Positions 36,304-48,686 of a DNA stretch of 64,000 nucleotides are shown here, piece after piece. Position numbers and translations under genes: made by a program. A model generated the notes under the pieces. The model was not told where the DNA came from. It did not search any database and was given only the letters and a program-made list of their open reading frames with translations. The stretch is from Hydractinia symbiolongicarpus. Taxonomy: Eukaryota > Cnidaria > Hydrozoa > Anthoathecata > Hydractiniidae. How positions within the stretch are numbered: the first letter of the stretch is position 1; each line of letters begins with the position of its first letter. The stretch is from positions 30,382,001 through 30,446,000 of the forward strand of contig NC_079884.1 of the NCBI RefSeq assembly GCF_029227915.1, read 5' to 3'.

Positions 36304-39300
36304 ACTATACGGGCCAAGCCCGGGATTTACGGGAAATCGCGGGTTTTCGTTTGCCGGCGATTAAACCTCTTTCATTAGGCGTCTCATCAAAAATGAAAAC
36401 ATTTTTGAAAACTACAAATCTCATGCGTTTTAGTGGTGAAAAAATAATTTAAAAAATCGTTCGGTAAATGAGTTTACTTCCTAGGTACTTTCTTTGTATA
36501 CATTCGACTATACGGGCCAAGCCTGGGATTTACGGGAAATCGCGGGTTTTCGTTTGCCGGCGATTAAACCACTTTCATTAGGCGTCTCATCAAAAATGAA
36601 AACATTTTTGAAAACTACAAGTCTCATGCGTTTCAGTGGTGAAAAAAAAATTTAAAAAATCGTTCGGGAAATGAGTTTACCCCCTGGGTACTTTCTTTGT
36701 ATACATTCGAATATACGGGCCAAGCCCCGGATTTACGGGAAATCGCGGGATTTTGTTTGCCAGTGATTAAACCTCTTTCATTAAGCGTCCCATCAAAAAT
36801 GAAAACATTTTTGAAAACTACAAACCTCATGCGTTTTAGTGGTGAAAAAATAATTTAAAAAATCGTTCGAGAAATGAGTTTACTCCCTGGGTACTTTTTT
36901 TGTATACTTTTGACTATACGGGCCAAGCCCGGTATTTACGGGAAATCGCGGGTTTTCGTTTGCTGGCGATTAAACCTCTTTCATTAGGCGTCTCATCAAA
37001 AATGAAAACATTTTTGAAAACTACAAATCTCATGCGTTTTAGTGGTGAAAAAATAATTTAAAAAATCGTTCGGTAAATGAGTTTACTTCCTAGGTACTTT
37101 TTTTGTATACATTCGACTATACAGGCCAAGCCTGGGATTTACGGGAAATCGCGGGTTTTCGTTTGCCGGCGATTAAACTTCTTTTATTTAGCGTCCCATA
37201 AAAAATAAAAACATTTTTGAAAACTACAAGTCTCATGCGTTTTAGTGGTGAAAAAATAATTTAAAAAATCGTTCGGGAAATCAGTTTACTCCCTGGGTAC
37301 TTTCTTTGTATACTTTTGACTATACGCACCGAGTCCGGGATTTACGGGAAATCGCGGGTTTTCGTTTGCCAGCAATTAAAATTCTTTTATTCAGCGTCCC
37401 ATCAAAAATGAAAACATTTTTGAAAACTACAAGTCTCATGCGTTTTAGTGGTGAAAAAATAATTTAAAAAATTGTTCGGGAAATCAGTTTACTCCCTGGG
37501 TACTTTCTTTGTATACTTTTGACTATACGGGCCGAGTCCGGGATTTACGGGAAATCGCGGGTTTTCGTTTGCGAGCGATTAAACTTCTTTTATTTAGCGT
37601 CCCATCAAAAATAAAAACATTTTTGAAAACTTCAAGTCTCCTGCGTTTTAGTGGTGAAAAAATAATTTAAAAAATCGTTCGGGAAATGAGTTTACTCCCT
37701 GGGTACATTTTTTGTATACTTTTGACTATACGGGTCGAGTCCGGGATTTATGGGAAATCGCGGGTTTTCGATTGCCAGCGATTAAACTTCTTTTATTCAG
37801 CGTCCCATCAAAAATAAAAACATTTTTGAAAACTACAAGTCTCATGCGTTTTAGTGGTAAAAAAATAATTTAAAAAATCGTTCTGGAAATGAGTTTACTC
37901 ACAGGGTACTTTCTTTGTATACATTCGACTATACGGGCCAAGCCCGGGATTTACGGGAAATCGCGGGTTTTCATTTGCCGGCGATTAAACCTCTTTCATT
38001 AAGCGTCTAAACAAAAATGAAAACATTTTTGAAAACTACAAGTCTCATGCGTTTTAGTGGTGAAAAAATAATTTAAAAAATCGTTTGGGAAATGAGTTTA
38101 CCCCCTGGGTACTTTCTTTGTATACTTTTGACTATACGCACCGAGTCCGGGATTTACGGGAAATCGCGGGTTTTCGTTTGCCAGCGATTAAACTTCTTTT
38201 ATTCAGCGTCCCATCAAAAATGAAAACATTTTTGAAAACTACAAGTCTCATGCGTTTTAGTGGTGAAAAAATAATTTAAAAAATCGTTCGGGAAATCAGT
38301 TTACTCCCTGGGTACTTTCTTTGTATACTTTTGACTATACGGGCCGAGTCCGGGATTTACGGGAAATCGCGGGTTTTCGTTTGCGAGCGATTAATCTTCT
38401 TTTATTTAGCGTCCCATCAAAAATGAAAACATTTTTGAAAACTACAAGTCTCATGCGTTTTAGTGGTGAAAAAATAATTTAAAAAATCGTTCGGGAAATG
38501 AGTTTACTCCCTGGGTACTTTTTTTGTATACTTTTGACTATACGGGCCGAGTCCGGGATTTAAGGGAAATCGCGGGTTTTCGATTGCCAGCGATTAAACT
38601 TCTTTTATTCAGCGTCCCATCAAAAATGAAAACATTTTTGAAAACTACCAACCTCATGCGTTTTAGTGGTGAAAAAATAATTTAAAAAATCGTTCGAGAA
38701 ATGAGTTTACTCCCTGGGTACTTTTTTTGTATACTTTTCACTATACGGGCCAAGCCCGGGATTTACGGGAAATCGCGGGTTTTCGTTTGCCGGCGATTAA
38801 ACCTCTTTCATTAGGCGTCTCATCAAAAATGAAAACATTTTTGAAAACTACAAATCTCATGCGTTTTAGTGGTGAAAAAATAATTTAAAAAATCGTTCGG
38901 TAAATGAGTTTACTTCCTAGGTACTTTCTTTGTATACATTCGACTATACGGGCCAAGCCTGGGATTTACGGGAAATCGCGGGTTTTCGTTTGCCGGCGAT
39001 TAAACCACTTTCATTAGGCGTCTCATCAAAAATGAAAACATTTTTTAAAACTACAAGTCTCATGCGTTTCAGTGGTGAAAAAAAAATTTAAAAAATCGTT
39101 CGGGAAATGAGTTTACCCCCTGGGTACTTTCTTTGTATACATTCGAATATACGGGCCAAGCCCCGGATTTACGGGAAATCGCGGGATTTTGTTTGCCAGT
39201 GATTAAACCTCTTTCATTAAGCGTCCCATCAAAAATGAAAACATTTTTGAAAACTACAAACCTCATGCGTTTTAGTGGTGAAAAAATAATTTAAAAAATC

Positions 39301-40398
39301 GTTCGAGAAATGAGTTTACTCCCTGGGTACTTTTTTTGTATACTTTTGACTATACGGGCCAAGCCCGGGATTTACGGGAAATCGCGGGTTTTCGTTTGCT
39401 GGCGATTAAACCTCTTTCATTAGGCGTCTCATCAAAAATGAAAACATTTTTGAAAACTACAAATCTCATGCGTTTTAGTGGTGAAAAAATAATTTAAAAA
39501 ATCGTTCGGTAAATGAGTTTACTTCCTAGGTACTTTTTTTGTATACATTCGACTATACAGGCCAAGCCTGGGATTTACGGGAAATCGCGGGTTTTCGTTT
39601 GCCGGCGATTAAACCACTTTCATTAAGCGTCTCATCAAAAATGAAAACATTTTTGAAAACTACAAGTCTCATGCGTTTCAGTGGTGAAAAAAAAATTTAA
39701 AAAATCGTTCGGGAAATCAGTTAACTCCCTGGGTAATTTCTTTGTATACATTTGACTATACGGGCCGAGTCCGGGATTTACGGGAAATCGCGGGTTTTCG
39801 TTTGCGAGCGATTAAACTTCTTTTATTTAGCGTCCCATAAAAAATAAAAACATTTTTGAAAACTACAAGTCTCATGCGTTTTAGTGGTGAAAAAATAATT
39901 TAAAAAATCGTTCGGGAAATCAGTTTACTCCCTGGGTACTTTCTTTGTATACTTTTGACTATACGCACCGAGTCCGGGATTTACGGGAAATCGCGGGTTT
40001 TCGTTTGCCAGCAATTAAAATTCTTTTATTCAGCGTCCCATCAAAAATGAAAACATTTTTGAAAACTACAAGTCTCATGCGTTTTAGTGGTGAAAAAATA
40101 ATTTAAAAAATTGTTCGGGAAATCAGTTTACTCCCTGGGTACTTTCTTTGTATACTTTTGACTATACGGGCCGAGTCCGGGATTTACGGGAAATCGCGGG
40201 TTTTCGTTTGCGAGCGATTAAACTTCTTTTATTTAGCGTCCCATCAAAAATAAAAACATTTTTGAAAACTTCAAGTCTCATGCGTTTTAGTGGTGAAAAA
40301 ATAATTTAAAAAATCGTTCGGGAAATGAGTTTACTCCCTGGGTACATTTTTTGTATACTTTTGACTATACGGGTCGAGTCCGGGATTTATGGGAAATC
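35375..40398 (+). repeat. 2,436-bp 12-mer duplication (35375-37810 / 37811-40398)
   Basis: The second copy starts inside a monomer at 37811 and repeats the order from 35375 at exactly 12 x 203 bp. From the ACAGGCCAAGCC monomer onward (37116 versus 39552) the offset becomes 2,639 bp, because copy 1 has a fused monomer that joins the head of one type to the CCCATAAAAAA body of the next. Copy 2 diverges at about 40399, where GGGATTTTG replaces GGGTTTTCG. Confidence 0.78.
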
Positions 40399-42596
40399 GC
40401 GGGATTTTGTTGGCCAGTTATTAAACCTCTTTCATTAAGCGTCCCATCAAAAATGAAAACATTTTTGAAAACTACAAACCTCATGCGTTTTAGTGGTGAA
40501 AAAATAATTTAAAAAATCGTTCGAGGAATGAGTTTACTCCCTGGGTACTTTTTTTGTATACTTTTGACTATACGGGCCAAGCCCGGGATTTACGGGAAAT
40601 CGCGGGTTTTCGTTTGCCGGCGATTAAACCTCTTTCATTAGGCGTCTCATCAAAAATGAAAACATTTTTGAAAACTACAAACCTCATGCGTTTTAGTGGT
40701 GAAAAAATAATTTAAAAAATCGTTCGAGAAATGAATTTACTCCCTGGGTACTTTTTTTGTATACTTTTGACTATACGGGCCAAGCCCGGGATTTACGGGA
40801 AATCGCGGGTTTTCGTTTGCCGGCGATTAAACCTCTTTCATTAGGCGTCTCATCAAAAATGAAAACATTTTTGAAAACTACAAATCTCATGCGTTTCAGT
40901 GGTGAAAAAAAAATTTAAAAAATCGTTCGGGAAATGAGTTTACTCCCTGGGTACTTTCTTTGTATACATTCGACTATACGGACCAAGCCCCGGATTTACG
41001 GGAAATCGCGGGATTTTGTTTGCCAGTGATTAAACCTCTTTCATTAAGCGTCCCATCAAAAATGAAAACATTTTTGAAAACTACAAACCTCATGCGTTTT
41101 AGTGGTGAAAAAATAATTTAAAAAATCGTTCGAGGAATGAGTTTACTCCCTGGGTACTTTTTTTGTATACTTTTGACTATACGGGCCAAGCCCGGGATTT
41201 ACGGGAAATCGCGGGTTTTCGTTTGCCGGCGATTAAACCTCTTTCATTAGGCGTCTCATCAAAAATGAAAACATTTTTGAAAACTACAAATCTCATGCGT
41301 TTTAGTGGTGAAAAAATAATTTAAAAAATCGTTCGGTAAATGAGTTTACTTCCTAGGTACTTTCTTTGTATACATTCGACTATACGGGCCAAGCCTGGGA
41401 TTTACGGGAAATCGCGGGTTTTCATTTGCCGGCGATTAAACCTCTTTCATTAAGCGTCTCATCAAAAATGAAAACATTTTTGAAAACTACAAGTCTCTTG
41501 CGTTTTAGTGGTGAAAAAATAATTTAAAAAATCGTTTGGGAAATGAGTTTACCCCCTGGTTACATTCTTTGTGTACTTTTGACTATACGCACCGAGTCCG
41601 GGATTTACGGGAAATCGCGGGTTTTCGTTTGCCAGCAATTAAACTTCTTTTATTCAGCGTCTCATCAAAAATGAAAACATTTTTGAAAACTACAAGTCTC
41701 ATGCGTTTTAGTGGTGAAAAAATAATTTAAAAAATTGTTCGGGAAATCAGTTTACTCCCTGGGTACTTTCTTTGTATACTTTTGACTATACGGGCCGAGT
41801 CCGGGATTTACGGGAAATCGCGGGTTTTCGTTTGCGAGCGATTAAACTTCTTTTATTTAGCGTCCCATCAAAAATAAAAACATTTTTGAAAACTTCAAGT
41901 CTCATGCGTTTTAGTGGTGAAAAAATAATTTAAAAAATCGTTCGGGAAATGAGTTTACTCCCTGGGTACATTTTTTGTATACTTTTGACTATACGGGCCC
42001 AGTCCGGGATTTAAGGGAAATCGCGGGTTTTCGATTGCCAGCGATTAAACTTCTTTTATTCAGCGTCCCATCAAAAATGAAAACATTTTTGAAAACTACA
42101 AGTCTCATGCGTTTTAGTGGTGAAAAAATAATTTAAAAAATTGTTCGGGAAATCAGTTTACTCCCTGGGTACTTTCTTTGTATACTTTTGACTATACGGG
42201 CCGAGTCCGGGATTTACGGGAAATCGCGGGTTTTCGTTTGCGAGCGATTAAACTTCTTTTATTTAGCGTCCCATCAAAAATAAAAACATTTTTGAAAACT
42301 ACAAGTCTCATGCGTTTTAGTGGTAAAAAAATAATTTAAAAAATCGTTCTGGAAATGAGTTTACTCACAGGGTACTTTCTTTGTATACATTCGACTATAC
42401 GGGCCAAGCCCGGGATTTACGGGAAATCGCGGGTTTTCATTTGCCGGCGATTAAACCTCTTTCATTAAGCGTCTCATCAAAAATGAAAACATTTTTGAAA
42501 ACTACAAGTCTCTTGCGTTTTAGTGGTGAAAAAATAATTTAAAAAATCGTTTGGGAAATGAGTTTACCCCCTGGTTACTTTCTTTGTATACTTTTG
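40399..42596 (+). repeat. Core monomers, with a 1,015-bp 5-mer recurrence
   Basis: Four CCAAG-type monomers (40567, 40770, 40973, 41176) precede the word CCAAGCC(T/C)GG with TTTTCATTTGCC, GCACC with CAGCAATTAAAC, GAGTCC with gcgagcg at 41379. The same word returns at 42394, 1,015 bp later. Monomer 41582 has a private GTGTAC tail upstream, and 41988 has a CCCAGTCC head not seen elsewhere in the core. Confidence 0.7.
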
Positions 42597-45032
42597 ACTA
42601 TACGCACCGAGTCCGGGATTTACGGGAAATCGCGGGTTTTCGTTTGCCAGCAATTAAACTTCTTTTATTCAGCGTCCCATCAAAAATGAAAACATTTTTG
42701 AAAACTACAAGTCTCATGCGTTTTAGTGGTAAAAAAAGAATTTAAAAAGTTGTTCGGGGAATCAGTTTACTCCCTGGGTACTTTCTTTGTATACTTTTGA
42801 CTATACGGGCCGAGTCCGGGATTTACAGGAAATCGCGGGTTTTCGTTTGCGAGCGATTAAACTTCTTTTATTTAGCGTCCCATCAAAAATAAAAACATTT
42901 TTGAAAACTTCAAGTCTCATGCGTTTTAGTGGTGAAAAAATAATTTAAAAAATCGTTCGGGAAATGAGTTTACTCTCTGGGTACATTTTTTGTATACTTT
43001 TGACTATACGGGTCGAGTCCGGGATTTATGGGAAATCGCGGGTTTTCGATTGCCAGCGAATAAACTTCTTTTATTCAGCGTCCCATCAAAAATGAAAACA
43101 TTTTTGAAAACTACAAACCTCATGCGTTTTAGTGGTGAAAAAATAATTTAAAAAATCGTTCGAGAAATGAGTTTACTCCCTGGGTACTTTTTTTGTATAC
43201 TTTTGACTATACGGGCCAAGCCCGGGATTTACGGGAAATCGAGGGTTTTCGTTTGCCGGCGATTAAACCTCTTTCATTAGGCGTGTCATCGAAAATGAAA
43301 ACATTTTTGAAAACTACAAATCTCATGCGTTTTAGTGGTGAAAAAATAATTTAAAAAATCGTTCGGTAAATGAGTTTACTTCCTAGGTACTTTCTTTGTA
43401 TACATTCGACTATACGGGCCAAGCCTGGGATTTACGGGAAATCGCGGGTTTTCGTTTGCCGGCGATTAAACCACTTTCATTAAGCGTCTCATCAAAAATG
43501 AAAACATTTTTGAAAACTACAAGTCTCATGCGTTTCAGTGGTGAAAAAAAAATTTATAAAATCGTTCGGGAAATGAGTTTACTCCCTGGGTACTTTCTTT
43601 GTATACATTCGACTATACGGGCCAAGCCCCGGATTTACGGGAAATCGCGGGATTTTGTTTGCCAGTGATTAAACCTCTTTCATTAAGCGTCCCATCAAAA
43701 ATGAAAACATTTTTGAAAACTACAAACCTCATGCGTTTTAGTGGTGAAAAAATAATTTAAAAAATCGTTCGAGAAATGAGTTTACTCCCTGGGTACTTTT
43801 TTTGTAAACTTTTGACTATACGCACCGAGTCCGGGATTTACGGGAAATCGCGGGTTTTCGTTTGCCAGCAATTAAACTTCTTTTATTCAGCGTCCCAACA
43901 AAAATGAAAACATTTTTGAAAACTACAAGTCTCATGCGTTTTAGTGGTGAAAAAAGAATTTAAAAAATTGTTCGGGAAATCAGTTTACTCCCTGGGTACT
44001 TTCTTTGTATACTTTTGACTATACGGGCCGAGTCCGGGATTTACAGGAAATCGCGGGTTTTCGTTTGCGAGCGATTAAACTTCTTTTATTTAGCGTCCCA
44101 TCAAAAATAAAAACATTTTTGAAAACTTCAAGTCTCATGCGTTTTAGTGGTGAAAAAATAATTTAAAAAATCGTTCGGGAAATGAGTTTACTCTCTGGGT
44201 ACATTTTTTGTATACTTTTGACTATACGGGTCGAGTCCGGGATTTATGGGAAATCGCGGGTTTTCGATTGCCAGCGAATAAACTTCTTTTATTCAGCGTC
44301 CCATCAAAAATGAAAACATTTTTGAAAACTACAAACCTCATGCGTTTTAGTGGTGAAAAAATAATTTAAAAAATCGTTCGAGAAATGAGTTTACTCCCTG
44401 GGTACTTTTTTTGTATACTTTTGACTATACGGGCCAAGCCCGGGAATTACGGGAAATCGCGGGTTTTCGTTTGCCGGCGATTAAACCTCTTTCATTAGGC
44501 GTGTCATCGAAAATGAAAACATTTTTGAAAACTACAAATCTCATGCGTTTTAGTGGTGAAAAAATAATTTAAAAAATCGTTCGGTAAATGAGTTTACTTC
44601 CTAGGTACTTTCTTTGTATACATTCGACTATACGGGCCAAGCCTGGGATTTACGGGAAATCGCGGGTTTTCGTTTGCCGGCGATTAAACCACTTTCAGTA
44701 AGCGTCTCATCAAAAATGAAAACATTTTTGAAAACTACAAGTCTCATGCGTTTCAGTGGTGAAAAAAAAATTTAAAAAATCGTTCGGGAAATGAGTTTAC
44801 TCCCTGGGTACTTTCTTTGTATACATTCGACTATACGGGCCAAGCCCCGGATTTACGGGAAATCGCGGGATTTTGTTTGCCAGTGATTAAACCTCTTTCA
44901 TTAACCGTCCCATCAAAAATGAAAACATTTTTGAAAACTACAAACCTCATGCGTTTTAGTGGTGAAAAAATAATTTAAAAAATCGTTCGAGAAATGAGTT
45001 TACTCCCTGGGTACTTTTTTTGTATACTTTTG
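42597..45032 (+). repeat. 1,218-bp 6-mer tandem (42597-43814 / 43815-45032)
   Basis: The order is GCACC with CAGCAATTAAAC; GAGTCC with TTTACAGG; GGTCGAG with TTTATGGG and GCGAATAAAC; CCAAG with GCGTGTCATCGAAAATG; CCAAGCCTGG with GTTTCAGTGG; and CCAAGCCCCGG with GGGATTTTG. The GTGTCATCG mark falls at 43281 and 44499, 1,218 bp apart. In copy 1 the fifth monomer has AATTTATAAAA (near 43551) where copy 2 has AATTTAAAAA, which removes a stop and gives a 90-codon open frame without coding meaning. Confidence 0.83.
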
Positions 45033-45844
45033 ACTATACGGGCCAAGCCCGGGATTTACGGGAAATCGCGGGTTTTCGTTTGCCGGCGATTAAACCTCTT
45101 TCATTAGGCGTCTCATCAAAAATGAAAACATTTTTGAAAACTACAAATCTCATGCGTTTCAGTGGTGAAAAAAAAATTTAAAAAATCGTTCGAGAAATGA
45201 GTTTACTCCCTGGGTACTTTTTTTGTATACTTTTGACTATACGGGCCAAGCCCGGGATTTACGGGAAATCGCGGGTTTTCGTTTGCCGGCGATTATACCT
45301 CTTTCATTAGGCGTCTCATCAAAAATGAAAACATTTTTGAAAACTACAAATCTCATGCGTTTTAGTGGTGAAAAAATAATTTAAAAAATCGTTCGGTAAA
45401 TGAGTTTACTTCCTAGGTACTTTCTTTGTATACATTCGACTATACGGGCCAAGCCTGGGATTTACGGGAAATCGCGGGTTTTCATTTGCCGGCGATTAAA
45501 CCTCTTTCATTAAGCGTCTCATCAAAAATGAAAACATTTTTGAAAACTACAAGTCTCTTGCGTTTTAGTGGTGAAAAAATAATTTAAAAAATCGTTTGGG
45601 AAATGAGTTTACCCCCTGGTTACTTTCTTTGTATACTTTTGACTATACGCACCGAGTCCGGGATTTACGGGAAATCGCGGGTTTTCGTTTGCCAGCAATT
45701 AAACTTCTTTTATTCAGCGTCCCATCAAAAATGAAAACATTTTTGAAAACTACAAGTCTCATGCGTTTTAGTGGTGAAAAAATAATTTAAAAAATTGTTC
45801 GGGAAATCAGTTTACTCCCTGGGTACTTTCTTTGTATACTTTTG
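45033..45844 (+). repeat. Core linker monomers
   Basis: Four monomers: two CCAAG types (ATTAGGCG; the second has GATTATACC), CCAAGCCTGG with TTTTCATTTGCC, and GCACC with CAGCAATTAAAC. The last two open another copy of the core word also seen at 41379, 42394 and 48078. Confidence 0.7.
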
Positions 45845-46656
45845 ACTATACGGGCCGAGTCCGGGATTTACGGGAAATCGCGGGTTTTCGTTTGCGAGCG
45901 ATTAAACTTCTTTTATTTAGCGTCCCATCAAAAATAAAAACATTTTTGAAAACTTCAAGTCTCATGCGTTTTAGTGGTGAAAAAATAATTTAAAAAATCG
46001 TTCGGGAAATGAGTTTACTCCCTGGGTACATTTTTTGTATACTTTTGACTATACGGGCCGAGTCCGGGATTTAAGGGAAATCGCGGGTTTTCGATTGCCA
46101 GCGATTAAACTTCTTTTATTCAGCGTCCCATCAAAAATGAAAACATTTTTGAAAACTACAAACCTCATGCGTTTTAGTGGTGAAAAAATAATTTAAAAAA
46201 TTGTTCGGGAAATCAGTTTACTCCCTGGGTACTTTCTTTGTATACTTTTGACTATACGGGCCGAGTCCGGGATTTACGGGAAATCGCGGGTTTTCGTTTG
46301 CGAGCGATTAAACTTCTTTTATTTAGCGTCCCATCAAAAATAAAAACATTTTTGAAAACTTCAAGTCTCATGCGTTTTAGTGGTGAAAAAATAATTTAAA
46401 AAATCGTTCGGGAAATGAGTTTACTCCCTGGGTACATTTTTTGTATACTTTTGACTATACGGGCCGAGTCCGGGATTTAAGGGAAATCGCGGGTTTTCGA
46501 TTGCCAGCGATTAAACTTCTTTTATTCAGCGTCCCATCAAAAATGAAAACATTTTTGAAAACTACAAACCTCATGCGTTTTAGTGGTGAAAAAATAATTT
46601 AAAAAATCGTTCGAGAAATGAGTTTACTCGCTGGGTACTTTTTTTGTATACTTTTG
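45845..46656 (+). repeat. 406-bp dimer tandem duplication (45845-46250 / 46251-46656)
   Basis: The dimer is GAGTCC (gcgagcg, AACTTCAAG, TACATTTTTTG tail) followed by TTTAAGGG (GATTGCCAGC, AACCTC). It is directly repeated at exactly 406 bp. The tails differ: the first dimer ends ATTGTTCGGG, the second ATCGTTCGAG. The same dimer occurs singly in several other core blocks, so this is a small local duplication. Confidence 0.8.
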
Positions 46657-48686
46657 ACTATACGGGCCAAGCCCGGGATTTACGGGAAATCGCGGGTTTT
46701 CGTTTGCCGGCGATTAAACCTCTTTCATTAGGCGTGTCATCGAAAATGAAAACATTTTTGAAAACTACAAATCTCATGCGTTTTAGTGGTGAAAAAATAA
46801 TTTAAAAAATCGTTCGGTAAATGAGTTTACTTCCTAGGTACTTTCTTTGTATACATTCGACTATACGGGCCAAGCCTGGGATTTACGGGAAATCGCGGGT
46901 TTTCGTTTGCCGGCGATTAAACCACTTTCATTAAGCGTCTCATCAAAAATGAAAACATTTTTGAAAACTACAAGTCTCATGCGTTTCAGTGGTGAAATAA
47001 AAATTTAAAAAATCGTTCGGGAAATGAGTTTACTCCCTGGATACTTTCTTTGTATACATTCGACTATACGGGCCAAGCCCCGGATTTACGGGAAATCGCG
47101 GGATTTTGTTTGCCAGTGATTAAACCTCTTTCATTAAGCGTCCCATCAAAAATGAAAACATTTTTGAAAACTACAAACCTCATGCGTTTTAGTGGTGAAA
47201 AAATAATTTAAAAAATCGTTCGAGAAATGAGTTTACTCCCTGGGTACTTTTTTTGTATACTTTTGACTATACGGGCCAAGCCCGGGATTTACGGGAAATC
47301 GCGGGTTTTCGTTTGCCGGCGATTAAACCTCTTTCATTAGGCGTCTCATCAAAAATGAAAACATTTTTGAAAACTACAAATCTCATGCGTTTTAGTGGTG
47401 AAAAAATAATTTAAAAAATCGTTCGGTAAATAAGTTTACTTCCTAGGTACTTTCTTTGTATACATTCGACTATACGGGCCAAGCCTGGGATTTACGGGAA
47501 ATCGCGGGTTTTCGTTTGCCGGCGATTAAACCACTTTCATTAAGCGTCTCATGAAAAATGAAAACATTTTTGAAAACTACAAGTCTCATGCGTTTCAGTG
47601 GTGAAAAAAAAATTTAAAAAATCGTTCGGGAAATCAGTTAACTCCCTGGGTAATTTCTTTGTATACATTTGACTATACGGGCCGAGTCCGGGATTTACGG
47701 GAAATCGCGGGTTTTCGTTTGCGAGCGATTAAACTTCTTTTATTTAGCGTCCCATAAAAAATAAAAACATTTTTGAAAACTACAAGTCTCATGCGTTTTA
47801 GTGGTGAAAAAATAATTTAAAAAATCGTTCGGGAAATCAGTTTACTCCCTGGGTACTTTCTTTGTATACTTTTGACTATACGGGCCGAGTCCGGGATTTA
47901 CGGGAAATCGCGGGTTTTCGTTTGCGAGCGATTAAACTTCTTTTATTTAGCGTCCCATCAAAAATAAAAACATTTTTGAAAACTACAAGTCTCATGCGTT
48001 TTAGTGGTAAAAAAATAATTTAAAAAATCGTTCTGGAAATGAGTTTACTCACAGGGTACTTTCTTTGTATACATTCGACTATACGGGCCAAGCCCGGGAT
48101 TTACGGGAAATCGCGGGTTTTCATTTGCCGGCGATTAAACCTCTTTCATTAAGCGTCTCATCAAAAATGAAAACATTTTTGAAAACTACAAGTCTCTTGC
48201 GTTTTAGTGGTGAAAAAATAATTTAAAAAATCGTTTGGGAAATGAGTTTACCCCCTGGTTACTTTCTTTGTATACTTTTGACTATACGCACCGAGTCCGG
48301 GATTTACGGGAAATCGCGGGTTTTCGTTTGCCAGCAATTAAACTTCTTTTATTTAGCGTCCCATCAAAAATAAAAACATTTTTGAAAACTTCAAGTCTCA
48401 TGCGTTTTAGTGGTGAAAAAATAATTTAAAAAATCGTTCGGGAAATGAGTTTACTCCCTGGGTACATTTTTTGTATACTTTTGACTATACGAGCCGAGTC
48501 CGGGATTTAAGGGAAATCGCGGGTTTTCGATTGCCAGCGATTAAACTTCTTTTATTCAGCGTCCCATCAAAAATGAAAACATTTTTGAAAACTACAAACC
48601 TCATGCGTTTTAGTGGTGAAAAAATAATTTAAAAAATCGTTCGAGAAATGAGTTTACTCCCTGGGTACTTTTTTTGTATACTTTTG
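46657..48686 (+). repeat. Core monomers in recombined order
   Basis: Ten monomers reuse core types: CCAAG/GTGTCATCG, CCAAGCCTGG, CCAAGCCCCGG, CCAAG, CCAAGCCTGG, GAGTCC with CCCATAAAAAA, GAGTCC, CCAAG with TTTTCATTTGCC, GCACC (fused to an AACTTCAAG body) and GAGCCGAG with TTTAAGGG. No new tandem period starts here. Confidence 0.68.
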
